From: Clostridia bacterium
Lineage (GTDB): Bacteria > Bacillota > Clostridia > Monoglobales > Monoglobaceae
DNA: 6,726 nt
NCBI GenBank assembly: GCA_017625185.1
Contig: JAGALN010000127.1
Span: 1-6,726, forward strand
Reading direction: 5' to 3'
Of this stretch, positions 1 to 6,358 are shown piece after piece. Position 1 is the stretch's first letter. Every line of letters starts with the position of its first letter. The position numbers and the translations under genes were made by a program. Under the pieces are notes generated by a model. It made no database searches. It was not told the DNA's origin and was given only the letters and a program-made list of their open reading frames with translations.

Positions 1-90
1 CAATGTATCGGACACATGGCTCTGTCCAACCAAATCCGCAAAGGTCATAGGCCGCCATTTTCGGTATAGTGCCTGATAAGACTCTGACAT
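1..90 (-). CDS. dnaX: DnaX, DNA polymerase III gamma/tau subunit (N-terminal 30 codons only)
   Basis: Only the start of the gene is in the window; the reading frame stays open to the edge. The 30 encoded residues contain YQALYRKWRP and, a few residues later, F.DLVGQ, the conserved N-terminus of bacterial DnaX just before the AAA+ ATPase domain. In the family, DnaX forms the clamp-loader motor that opens the sliding clamp and, in its long tau form, holds the polymerase. The Walker A motif and everything after it lie outside the window. The ATG at 88-90 is preceded by GGGGTGA at 96-102, a good ribosome binding site at normal spacing. The gene follows the SRP RNA gene by 60 nt, an arrangement common in Clostridia. 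No separate strong promoter is obvious between them, so transcription may partly come from the SRP RNA promoter. Confidence is high despite the short length because the motif is so characteristic. Confidence 0.93.
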   Translation of the reverse strand, partial: MSESYQALYRKWRPMTFADLVGQSHVSDTL

Positions 91-95
91 GGTTT

Positions 96-102
96 TCACC
101 CC
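96..102 (-). promoter_or_regulatory. Ribosome binding site of dnaX
   Basis: GGGGTGA on the minus strand lies 5 nt upstream of the ATG at 90. It supports this start as the true N-terminus, in agreement with the family, where YQALYRKxRP lies within a few residues of the first methionine. Confidence 0.7.
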
Positions 103-143
103 GCAATCCAAAATATCGAAAAGACGTTGCCGCCTCTTTTCCA

Positions 144-150
144 ATAAAAA
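144..150 (-). terminator. Possible T-tract ending the SRP RNA
   Basis: The terminal SRP helix (ATCATG with CATGAT) is followed directly on the minus strand by TTTTTAT. The closing stem plus U-tract could act as, or overlap, a factor-independent terminator. The tract is short and the stem is the end of a long helix rather than a simple hairpin, so read-through into dnaX 60 nt further on is possible. Confidence 0.35.
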
Positions 151-420
151 ATCATGTGCTTACCTTCGAAATAACAATACCCGCGCCCCCTGTACCGTAA
201 GCTCGGGTTTGGCGATCTTGCGGCACATCAGAATAACTGCTTATCGCTGCTGCGTTCCCGCCCTGACGAGGTTCACAGGTTCCAATTGCGCAAGACCAAA
301 CCGTCAACACCACTAGAACAGGGTCAGACCGGACATGGCTATCCCTCATGGCAAGTTTTCATCCCCTCTATAGCGGATTGAGGGTTACAAGGCACCGCTA
401 ACGCCCCGATTTAACATGAT
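151..420 (-). ncRNA. ffs: Large bacterial SRP RNA (6S/scRNA type with Alu domain)
   Basis: This is the RNA core of the signal recognition particle, which with Ffh targets nascent membrane and secreted proteins to the membrane. The S-domain tip reads GTCAGG-GCG-GGAA-CGC-AGCAGC (246-267, minus strand): a GGAA tetraloop on a GCG/CGC stem, flanked by the conserved asymmetric loop bases that bind Ffh. The 5' part forms the Alu domain of Gram-positive SRP RNAs. It has TGTAA (385-389, the UGUNR motif) between two hairpins whose loops carry AGCGG and CCGCT and can pair with each other. The long helix 5 is supported by GGTTTGG/CCAAACC and TCTTGCG/CGCAAGA pairings. The ends ATCATG and CATGAT close the molecule, giving about 270 nt, close to the 271 nt of the Bacillus subtilis RNA. 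A T-rich stretch follows the 3' end. A promoter with its predicted start at about 420 agrees with the 5' end. A 65-codon open frame inside it is meaningless. The ends are uncertain by a few bases. Confidence 0.94.
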
Positions 421-426
421 AGAGTT

Positions 427-455
427 ATTTTAACACAAACCCAAAAAAATATCAA
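427..455 (-). promoter_or_regulatory. Sigma-A promoter of the SRP RNA gene
   Basis: On the minus strand a -35 box TTGATA (450-455) is separated by exactly 17 bp, including a T7 tract, from a -10 box TAAAAT (427-432). Each differs from consensus at one position. The predicted transcription start, 6-7 nt downstream of the -10, falls at about 420-421. That is where the closing helix of the SRP RNA begins. The fit of boxes, spacing and RNA end makes this a strong call. Confidence 0.85.
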
Positions 456-475
456 GGGGATTTTCTCTAAAAGAA

Positions 476-516
476 TGAAAAAATCACAAGAAAAACCTTG
501 CATTTTCCTTGTGATT
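476..516 (-). terminator. Probable rho-independent terminator after the zinc-ribbon membrane gene
   Basis: A perfect 9-bp inverted repeat, AATCACAAG (508-516) and CTTGTGATT (482-490), is read on the minus strand with a 17-nt loop and followed by a T6 run that overlaps the end of the stem. It lies 24-64 nt downstream of the stop codon of the 142-residue gene and upstream of the SRP RNA promoter, the expected place for a transcript end. The stem is AT-rich and the loop long, so efficiency may be modest. The loop and flank also carry a short 10-nt repeat, which offers alternative pairings. Confidence 0.6.
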
Positions 517-539
517 CCTTGCATTTGAAATGATACATT

Positions 540-968
540 CTAAAAAAAGATAAAAAGATTATAAAAGAACCAGAAGAGATTGACAAACATGGTGTAAATC
601 CCAAGACCAATTGCCACGGCAGAAAGAAGGGCACCGCCTTTTCTCTGACAAAGGGCAACAATGGCAAGAATCATAGAAAGTATTCCAAGCAACAATCCCC
701 CATCCAGAACCCGAAATGCCAGCATCAGCACCGCCCCAACGCCAAAAAACAACGAAAGCAGGCTTGTTACTGTTACTTTTTTACGAGCTATGCCGGTTCC
801 GGAGGATATACTATCCTTTTTGATTGCAAAGCTCCCTCTGTCCTTCCGCAAACGAACCTGCATTTCTGCATTCAAAGCAGCACCGCAGAAAACGCAGTGA
901 GGCTGTTTCACACTTCCTACTGCACCGCATCGTTGACAAACAGAGATTACTACATCCTTTCTTACCAT
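540..968 (-). CDS. Zinc-ribbon membrane protein of unknown function
   Basis: I do not recognise a named family for this 142-residue protein. Residues 11-28 form a zinc ribbon: C-x2-C (11, 14), ten residues, then C-x2-C (25, 28), followed by glycine. A basic, polar linker of about 35 residues leads to a hydrophobic C-terminal half with about three predicted membrane helices (roughly 66-85, 90-107 and 113-138). The protein ends in an aromatic-rich stretch right at the C-terminus. A short cytoplasmic zinc ribbon in front of a few glycine- and leucine-rich helices is common in uncharacterised Firmicute membrane proteins. The ATG at 966-968 has AGAGGAGA (976-983) upstream at good spacing. The gene lies 27 nt after the 100-residue membrane protein gene, so the two are probably co-transcribed and may act together. 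A terminator follows. Metal binding is inferred from the cysteines alone; function is unknown. Confidence 0.85.
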   Translation of the reverse strand: MVRKDVVISVCQRCGAVGSVKQPHCVFCGAALNAEMQVRLRKDRGSFAIKKDSISSGTGIARKKVTVTSLLSLFFGVGAVLMLAFRVLDGGLLLGILSMILAIVALCQRKGGALLSAVAIGLGIYTMFVNLFWFFYNLFIFF

Positions 969-995
969 CTTTCTATCTCCTCTTTGGTTTCTCTT

Positions 996-1298
996 TTAGG
1001 ATTCCTGAACCCGTTGGTCTGCCAGCCGTTCCTCCACTGTCTTACGGTTTGCCGGTGCATGAGCACTCTGCCAACGGCGACGGTTCTCGGCGTCGATCTC
1101 CTCCTCATCAGGAAGAGTTTCACTCATGCTAATCAGCATATCACGGTACTGATCATTTCTTTTCTTGAAGGAAAGACTGATAAAAGCAAAGACCCCGGCT
1201 GCCAAAAAACCAAGAATGCTCAGCAACTTCCAAAAAAGAGTATTTCCAGACTTTCGGTCGGAGCAAAGCCATTCTTCGGAATTCATTTTGTTACGCAT
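996..1298 (-). CDS. Small single-span membrane protein, hypothetical
   Basis: This 100-residue protein matches no family I recognise. A polar N-terminus of about 20 residues is followed by one hydrophobic helix (about 21-44: LFWKLLSILG and onward to FISLSF). A KKR cluster comes directly after the helix, and then a charged, Glu/Arg-rich tail (about 45-100) that is probably helical or disordered. The positive cluster suggests that the tail faces the cytoplasm. There is no lipobox or cleavable signal. The ATG at 1296-1298 is chosen over the in-frame ATG four codons later because AAAAGGAG (1307-1314) sits 8 nt upstream of it. A promoter overlaps the end of birA, and the gene is followed after 27 nt by the zinc-ribbon membrane gene. 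Together these suggest a small two-gene transcription unit. It is judged real from the ribosome binding site, the promoter and the coherent membrane-protein composition. Confidence 0.78.
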   Translation of the reverse strand: MRNKMNSEEWLCSDRKSGNTLFWKLLSILGFLAAGVFAFISLSFKKRNDQYRDMLISMSETLPDEEEIDAENRRRWQSAHAPANRKTVEERLADQRVQES

Positions 1299-1349
1299 TT
1301 TTATCGCTCCTTTTGTGAGGTTTCTCTTTTATTTTGTCCAACTATTATT

Positions 1350-1378
1350 ATCTTATCACTTCTTCCATTATTTGTCAA
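1350..1378 (-). promoter_or_regulatory. Predicted sigma-A promoter for the two small membrane genes
   Basis: On the minus strand a perfect -35 box TTGACA (1373-1378) overlaps the birA stop codon. It is followed after 17 bp by TAAGAT (1350-1355), which matches the -10 consensus at four of six positions. An alternative -10, GATAAT, lies 3 nt further on but gives a 20-bp spacer. The transcript would start near 1343 and have a leader of about 45 nt. I see no terminator between birA and this unit, so birA read-through may also contribute. Confidence 0.6.
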
Positions 1379-2160
1379 TCAGTATCAGCGAGACGGATGC
1401 TGATTTCACCCGTGGTAAGTCGCCGCTCTGTCCCGGTTTCATCCTCTAATATCAGCTCGCCGCTATCACCAATTCCCTTCGCAAAATAGCGGCTTCCCGG
1501 TTCCTGCGGCAGCGTAACGATCTGACCGATTACCATGGAATGTGCACGGTATTGATCCAGAAAATTCCCTTCCTTGATGATTTCTTCCAGATAGGGCATT
1601 TTACAAATAAGCTCCGCCGCCAAACGATTTCTTAAATCCTCGGTTTTTGGAAGATTCCCGGCAATTTCCTGAAGCTCTTCGGGGAAAACGGCAGAGCAAT
1701 TGATGCCAACGCCCACCACCACTGCAGGAGAAGTCCCGGATACCATTTCAGTCAAGATGCCGCAGACCTTTCTTCTGCCGAGAAATAAATCGTTGACCCA
1801 TTTGATTGCAGGATAAACTCCGGTCACTGCAAAAATCGCATCTGCCGCCGCAACCGATGCTGCGACGGTAATCAAAACCACATCATCCGCAGAAAGCTGA
1901 GGGCGTAACAAACAGCTGAAATAGATACCTCCGTCTTCCGGAGAATAAAAGCTCCGTCCAACCCTGCCACGGCCTGCCGTCTGGCAGTTGGCAAGAAACA
2001 CCGTACCGTCCGGCGCTCCCTCTGCGGCAAAGCGTTTTGCCTCGTTATTGGTGGAATCAATCACATTGTAGAAATGTACTCGCTTTTTGTCAAATCCATT
2101 CGGAAGATGCCGAAAAATCCCGGAGGGGGAAAATGCTTCCTCCATTTTCCTCTGTATCAC
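1375..2160 (-). CDS. birA: Biotin--[acetyl-CoA carboxylase] ligase, short (non-regulatory) BirA
   Basis: The enzyme activates biotin with ATP to biotinyl-5'-AMP and attaches it to a lysine of biotin carrier proteins such as AccB; it is cytoplasmic. Counting from the GTG start (261 residues), visible motifs are DSTN (35-38), the adenylate-binding loop GRGRVGR (63-69) followed by SP...GG and a beta strand, KWVND (120-124) and KVCGIL (131-136). VVGVGIN comes further on, and a small C-terminal barrel ends in GEISIR. The usual tryptophan after GRGRxGRx is phenylalanine here. There is no N-terminal winged helix, so this is a group I ligase and should not act as the DNA-binding biotin repressor. The chosen GTG overlaps the dnaE stop by 4 nt (GTGA) and has GGTGGAG 5 nt upstream. 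An ATG five codons later (2145) is possible, but its AGAGG lies only 3 nt away. Overlap with dnaE implies translational coupling. Confidence 0.93.
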   Translation of the reverse strand: MIQRKMEEAFSPSGIFRHLPNGFDKKRVHFYNVIDSTNNEAKRFAAEGAPDGTVFLANCQTAGRGRVGRSFYSPEDGGIYFSCLLRPQLSADDVVLITVAASVAAADAIFAVTGVYPAIKWVNDLFLGRRKVCGILTEMVSGTSPAVVVGVGINCSAVFPEELQEIAGNLPKTEDLRNRLAAELICKMPYLEEIIKEGNFLDQYRAHSMVIGQIVTLPQEPGSRYFAKGIGDSGELILEDETGTERRLTTGEISIRLADTD

Positions 2161-5100
2161 GATTTCTCCACCAACTTTACAGTTTCTTTTCCCAAAACCT
2201 CTTCCAATGTATTCATCATTTCCCCGGTTCCGGAAGCCCAAAGACTCTCCGGTGCCGCCAAGGTTTCCTTTTTGTCTGCATAGTGCAAAACCACCGGCAC
2301 ATTGCCACGGTTCTGCCTTAGAATCTCTTTCATCCTTTTCCCCTTCTGGGTTTCTGTGCTCAAAAGCCGCAGATAAAGCTTACGGTTCTCCGTCGCCATC
2401 TCCTGCAATCCAGAAACTGACTCCAGACGCAATTTTGCCGGAGCATCCTCAGTGATATCCAAATTGCCCTCAATAACCACAATTTGGTCCGGGCGGAGCA
2501 AGGCTTCGAACTTCCGCAATAGGCTGGGGAAAACCAGCACTTCTATGGAAGCACTCAAATCCTCAAACTCCAGATACCGCATCATTTCACCTTTTTTGGT
2601 AACTTGGTTCCGGATTTTTGTAATCATTCCCGCAATCCTAACCTTACTCCCAATATTGAAACGACCATTTTCATTTTCGTGAATTTCCTGTATCTGGGCA
2701 GTAGAACAACCTAAAATCTGCTCCCGAACCCGATCCAGAGGATGTCCCGAGATATACATCCCGATACATTCTTTCTCCATTGCCAGAATCTCTTTTTCGT
2801 CAAACTCCGGCATATCCGGAAAATCATCCCCCTGGGAAACTGACTCCTCCATCATGGAAAACATATCCATCTGCCCCGGCATCAAGGATTTCTGCTCGGC
2901 AACCGCTCCTTCTAGAACCTTTTCATAGACGCTCATTAAAACAGAACGTTTTTGCCCCAGGCTATCAAAGGCACCACTGCGAATCAGGTTTTCAACCACT
3001 CGCTTGTTGATTTTTCTACCTGCCATTCTCTGGCAAAATTCCCGAAATCCGGAAAAAGCACCGCCGGCTTTCCGTTCCGCTACAATCTCATCCACCACGG
3101 CACCGCCAACGTTTTTGATCGCCGCCATCCCGAACCGAATCTTGTCGTCCTCCACCGAGAATTGTCGTCCGCTTTGGTTGATATCCGGTGGAAGCACTGT
3201 AATTCCCTGGTTGCGGATGATAGAAATATATTTGGTAACCTTATCGGCATGTTCGATAAAGGAAGTCAAAAGTGCCGCAAAAAACGCAACGGGGTAGTGG
3301 CATTTTAGCCACGCCGTCTGGTATGCCACCACCGCATAAGCAGCCGCATGGGACTTGTTGAAAGCATAGGAGGCAAAATCCATCATTTCATCGAAAATGG
3401 AAGCCGCCACCTTCTCATCCACACCACGCTTGACTGCACCCTCGACAATCTGTCCGTCCTCTTCCACGCCATAAATAAAGTTCTGCCGCTCCTTTTCCAT
3501 GACATCAGCTTTCTTTTTGGACATAGCACGGCGAACCAGGTCTGCACGTCCCAGAGAATAACCGCCCATCTCCCGGACAATCTGCATCACCTGCTCCTGA
3601 TAGACAATACACCCATAGGTTACATCCAGAATATGCTCCAGCATGGGGTGCTTATATCGTACCATAGAAGAGTTCTTTTTATTCGCCACATAGGTAGGGA
3701 TAGAATCCATAGGACCCGGACGATAAAGGGAAATCCCCGCAATGATATCCTCCAAAGAGTTGGGAGAAAGCTCTTTCATAAACTGCTTCATCCCACCGCT
3801 TTCCAACTGGAATACACCGTCGGTCTCCCCTGCGGAAATCATGGCATAGGTCTTTTCATCTCCAAAATCCAACTCATCAATCTTCACAACTGTTCCGGTC
3901 TGCTCATAAATATGCCGAACCGCATCCCGAATCACGGTCAGGGTACGAAGCCCCAGAAAATCCATTTTCAAAAGTCCTAACCGTTCAATGGTGGTCATGG
4001 TGAACTGGGTTGTTATTACATCGTCGTTCTTCTGGAGAGGCACATAATTCTGAACCGGTTCTCTGGTAATCACCACGCCCGCCGCATGGGTGGAAGTATG
4101 CCGGGGCAAACCTTCCAGTTCCTTGGCGGTATCAATCAGCTTCTTAATCTGGGGATCGCCTTTGTAAAGCTCGTCTAGCTGATAGTTGACCTTCAGTGCT
4201 TTTTCGATGGTCATTTTCAATTCCATGGGAATCTGCTTTGCAACATTATCAACAACCCCATAGGGAATATCCAACGCACGGCCCACATCCCGCACTGCGA
4301 GCCGTGCTGCCATGGTACCAAAGGTCACAATCTGGCACACCTGCTCTTCTCCGTACTTCCGATTCACATAGTCAATGACCTCGCCACGACGCTCGTAGCA
4401 AAAGTCGATATCAATATCCGGCATACTGACCCGTTCCGGGTTCAAAAACCGTTCAAAAATCAAGCCGTAACGGATGGGATCTACGTTTGTAATATGCAGA
4501 CAGTAGGAAACAACACTTCCCGCGGCACTGCCACGTCCGGGGCCAACCATAATCCCATGCTCCCGAGCATACCGGATAAAGTCCCAGACAATCAGGAAGT
4601 AATCCACATACCCCATTTGTTCAATGGTGGAAAGCTCGTATTCCAATCGCTCCCGGACTGTCCCGTCATCCTCCGGATATCGTTCTTTCATTCCCTCGTC
4701 GGCAAGCTGACGAAGATACTCTCTTGAGGTAAGCCCCTCCGGAACATCAAACTTTGGCAGGTGCAGTTCCCCAAAGGTGATTTCTACCTGACAACGGTCT
4801 GCAATCTTCTGGGCGTTCTCAATGGCCTCCGGATGATTAGGGAACAGCTCCAGCATTTCTGCCTCCGACTTTAAATAGAGCTGGTCGGTAGACATCTTCA
4901 TTCTGTCTTCATCCTGTACCGTTTTGCCCATCTGGATGCACATCAAGACATCCTGATACTCCGCATCCTCCTCCTTGACATAATGAACGTCATTGGTAGC
5001 AACCAAAGATAGATTCAGCTCCTCCGCCAGCGCAATCAGCCCCCGGTTGAGCTTCTGTTGTTCTAAAATCCCGTGGTCCTGAATCTCAATAAAATACCTG

Positions 5101-5603
5101 TCCCTGCCAAAAATATCTATAAACTCCTCCGCACGGCGTTTTGCCTCTTCATAGTTATCACTTAAAATCTGTCGGGAAAGCACTCCTGCCATACAGGCAC
5201 TCAAAGCAATGATTCCCTTGTTGTATTTCCGCAAAACCTCCATGTCGATTCTGGGACGGTAATAGAACCCCTCCACAAATCCAATGGATACAATTTTCAT
5301 GAGATTTCGGTATCCTTCTTCGTTCTCTGCCAAAAGGATCAAATGGTAGCTTTGGGCATCGTATTCATGAACCTTATCATGTCGGGAGCGTGCCGCAACA
5401 TAAACCTCACAACCCAGAATTGGATGGATTCCCTGTTCTTTTGCATATTCATAAAATTCAATCACACCATACATATTACCATGGTCGGTAATGGCAAGGG
5501 ATGTCTGCCCCTGTTCTTTGGCTCTGTCAACCAGCTTTTTAATGGTTCCTTCGCCATCTAGCAAGCTATACGCCGTATGTACGTGCAAATGGGTAAATGC
5601 CAC
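2157..5603 (-). CDS. dnaE: DNA polymerase III subunit alpha (DnaE, C-family polymerase)
   Basis: This complete 1148-residue replicative polymerase is close in length to the E. coli alpha subunit (1160). Order: PHP domain (about 1-280) starting HLHVHT; polymerase core with GPGRGS (355-360) and PDIDIDF giving catalytic Asp397 and Asp399, with the third aspartate in KMDFLGLRT (Asp549). YRPGPM is near 627 and the FNKSH finger region near 745-765. A helix-hairpin-helix region follows at about 822-850, then the internal clamp-binding motif QMDMF (911-915), an OB fold (about 980-1060) and a C-terminal domain. All nine PHP metal-site residues expected from DnaE1 enzymes are present (H7, H9, D16, H41, E66, H87, C138, D206, H208), so PHP exonuclease proofreading is plausible. 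Clostridia normally also carry PolC as main replicase; DnaE is then thought to extend primers, but this window cannot show PolC. The start is a GTG behind AAAAGGAGG. It lies 18 nt after whiA and overlaps birA by 4 nt. Confidence 0.98.
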   Translation of the reverse strand: MAFTHLHVHTAYSLLDGEGTIKKLVDRAKEQGQTSLAITDHGNMYGVIEFYEYAKEQGIHPILGCEVYVAARSRHDKVHEYDAQSYHLILLAENEEGYRNLMKIVSIGFVEGFYYRPRIDMEVLRKYNKGIIALSACMAGVLSRQILSDNYEEAKRRAEEFIDIFGRDRYFIEIQDHGILEQQKLNRGLIALAEELNLSLVATNDVHYVKEEDAEYQDVLMCIQMGKTVQDEDRMKMSTDQLYLKSEAEMLELFPNHPEAIENAQKIADRCQVEITFGELHLPKFDVPEGLTSREYLRQLADEGMKERYPEDDGTVRERLEYELSTIEQMGYVDYFLIVWDFIRYAREHGIMVGPGRGSAAGSVVSYCLHITNVDPIRYGLIFERFLNPERVSMPDIDIDFCYERRGEVIDYVNRKYGEEQVCQIVTFGTMAARLAVRDVGRALDIPYGVVDNVAKQIPMELKMTIEKALKVNYQLDELYKGDPQIKKLIDTAKELEGLPRHTSTHAAGVVITREPVQNYVPLQKNDDVITTQFTMTTIERLGLLKMDFLGLRTLTVIRDAVRHIYEQTGTVVKIDELDFGDEKTYAMISAGETDGVFQLESGGMKQFMKELSPNSLEDIIAGISLYRPGPMDSIPTYVANKKNSSMVRYKHPMLEHILDVTYGCIVYQEQVMQIVREMGGYSLGRADLVRRAMSKKKADVMEKERQNFIYGVEEDGQIVEGAVKRGVDEKVAASIFDEMMDFASYAFNKSHAAAYAVVAYQTAWLKCHYPVAFFAALLTSFIEHADKVTKYISIIRNQGITVLPPDINQSGRQFSVEDDKIRFGMAAIKNVGGAVVDEIVAERKAGGAFSGFREFCQRMAGRKINKRVVENLIRSGAFDSLGQKRSVLMSVYEKVLEGAVAEQKSLMPGQMDMFSMMEESVSQGDDFPDMPEFDEKEILAMEKECIGMYISGHPLDRVREQILGCSTAQIQEIHENENGRFNIGSKVRIAGMITKIRNQVTKKGEMMRYLEFEDLSASIEVLVFPSLLRKFEALLRPDQIVVIEGNLDITEDAPAKLRLESVSGLQEMATENRKLYLRLLSTETQKGKRMKEILRQNRGNVPVVLHYADKKETLAAPESLWASGTGEMMNTLEEVLGKETVKLVEKS
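2166..2172 (-). promoter_or_regulatory. Ribosome binding site deciding the birA start
   Basis: GGTGGAG inside the last dnaE codons lies 5 nt upstream of the GTG at 2158-2160. It favours that start over the ATG at 2145 and over in-frame starts deeper inside dnaE. Ribosomes ending dnaE at the TGA (2157-2159) could restart at the overlapping GTG. Confidence 0.6.
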
Positions 5604-5610
5604 GGTTCTC

Positions 5611-5619
5611 CCTCCTTTT
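5611..5619 (-). promoter_or_regulatory. Ribosome binding site fixing the GTG start of dnaE
   Basis: AAAAGGAGG lies 7 nt upstream of the GTG at 5601-5603, within the 18-nt gap after the whiA stop. The near-perfect match to the 16S rRNA tail makes the GTG a firm start, and the family N-terminus (F.HLHVHT) begins immediately after it. Confidence 0.88.
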
Positions 5620-5621
5620 CG

Positions 5622-6326
5622 TTAAAATTCCATCAGTTTCTTTAATCGATGGTTGATGCCAGATTTTGTCAGGGGCGGGTTCATCATTGCTCCCAATTCA
5701 CTTAAGCTGGCATCCTTATTGGCAAGACGTAGCTTGGCTACCTCCCGCAAATCATCCGGCAGGTTGTCAAGCCCAATTCTCCTTTGGATTTCCTCAATGG
5801 CTTTCACCTGCTGAACCGCCGCATTGATGGTCTTTTCCAGATTGGCTGTTTCAATATTTGCCGCACGATTAAAGTCGTTTCTGATTTCCTTTTCAATTTT
5901 GATGTTCAAAAGTTCCATCTGTGCACGAAAAGCACCGATATAACTCAAAAAATCTGAGATAGCTTCACTATTCTTCAGGTAGAGTACTTCCTTGGATTTT
6001 CTTTGCACCGACTTAAAGGAAAACCCTACGCTTTCCAGAAGCTCCGCCATATCCTTCGCCAAAGCCGGATAGGGTGTTGTCAATTCCAGATTATAGTTCT
6101 TCCGGGGATTGATGACCGTGCCGCCGCCCAGAAAGGCTCCCTTGATCAAAGCACGCTTGCAACACTCACTCTCAACCAGCTCCTGAGGAATCCGATACTG
6201 CTCCTCCAAGTCCGGTGTTATGGTACCGAAAAGCAAAATCCCTGTCTGTTCGGCATGGTCACAGCAGTTGCTTTTATTCTTCGCTCTGCTCAATTCTTCC
6301 TTGGTCATCTGCGAAAACGATTTCAT
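5622..6326 (-). CDS. whiA: WhiA-like regulator with an internal N-terminal deletion
   Basis: WhiA is a DNA-binding protein of Gram-positive bacteria. It controls sporulation and division in actinomycetes and affects division and chromosome segregation in Bacillus. It joins a LAGLIDADG-homing-endonuclease-like domain to a C-terminal helix-turn-helix. Here the N-terminus (F..MTKEELSR and the first CC pair, residues 21-22) looks normal. The second motif ECCKRALIKGAFLGGGTV begins at residue 54 instead of about 130. The later YLKNSEAISDFL, RNDFNRAANIETANL and LTKSGINHRLKKL regions are all present. The protein is 234 residues, against about 310-320 in the family, so about 75-80 residues seem missing around residues 33-38, in frame. 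The extreme C-terminus is also a few residues short. The ATG has AGGAGGTG 5 nt upstream. It follows rapZ by 32 nt and precedes dnaE by 18 nt. Reading as WhiA is secure; whether this version is functional is not. Confidence 0.93.
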   Translation of the reverse strand: MKSFSQMTKEELSRAKNKSNCCDHAEQTGILLFGTITPDLEEQYRIPQELVESECCKRALIKGAFLGGGTVINPRKNYNLELTTPYPALAKDMAELLESVGFSFKSVQRKSKEVLYLKNSEAISDFLSYIGAFRAQMELLNIKIEKEIRNDFNRAANIETANLEKTINAAVQQVKAIEEIQRRIGLDNLPDDLREVAKLRLANKDASLSELGAMMNPPLTKSGINHRLKKLMEF

Positions 6327-6331
6327 CCACC

Positions 6332-6339
6332 CACCTCCT
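6332..6339 (-). promoter_or_regulatory. Ribosome binding site of whiA
   Basis: AGGAGGTG lies 5 nt upstream of the ATG at 6324-6326. Its strength argues that the shortened WhiA is still translated and that the start is not misplaced. Confidence 0.8.
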
Positions 6340-6358
6340 CAACAGTTAGGCAAAACCA

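Noticed and set aside
119..140. Inverted repeat AAAAGA ... TCTTTT between the SRP RNA and dnaX, as a terminator
   Set aside because: The stem is only six AT-rich pairs with a 10-base loop and no clean T-run after it on the minus strand.
152..349. A 65-codon open frame on the minus strand
   Set aside because: It lies inside the SRP RNA, whose structure explains the conservation; there is no good ribosome binding site.
897..1403. A 168-codon open frame on the plus strand
   Set aside because: It is antisense to two better-supported genes that have ribosome binding sites and coherent membrane-protein features. Its own composition looks random.
2160..2241. A longer birA starting at the ATG at 2241
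   Set aside because: The extra 27 residues are basic and out-of-frame translation of the dnaE end. The family does not have them, and the GTG with GGTGGAG fits better.
3348..3980. A 210-codon open frame on the plus strand
   Set aside because: It lies wholly antisense to the conserved polymerase core of dnaE, has no recognisable motif and reflects codon bias on the opposite strand.
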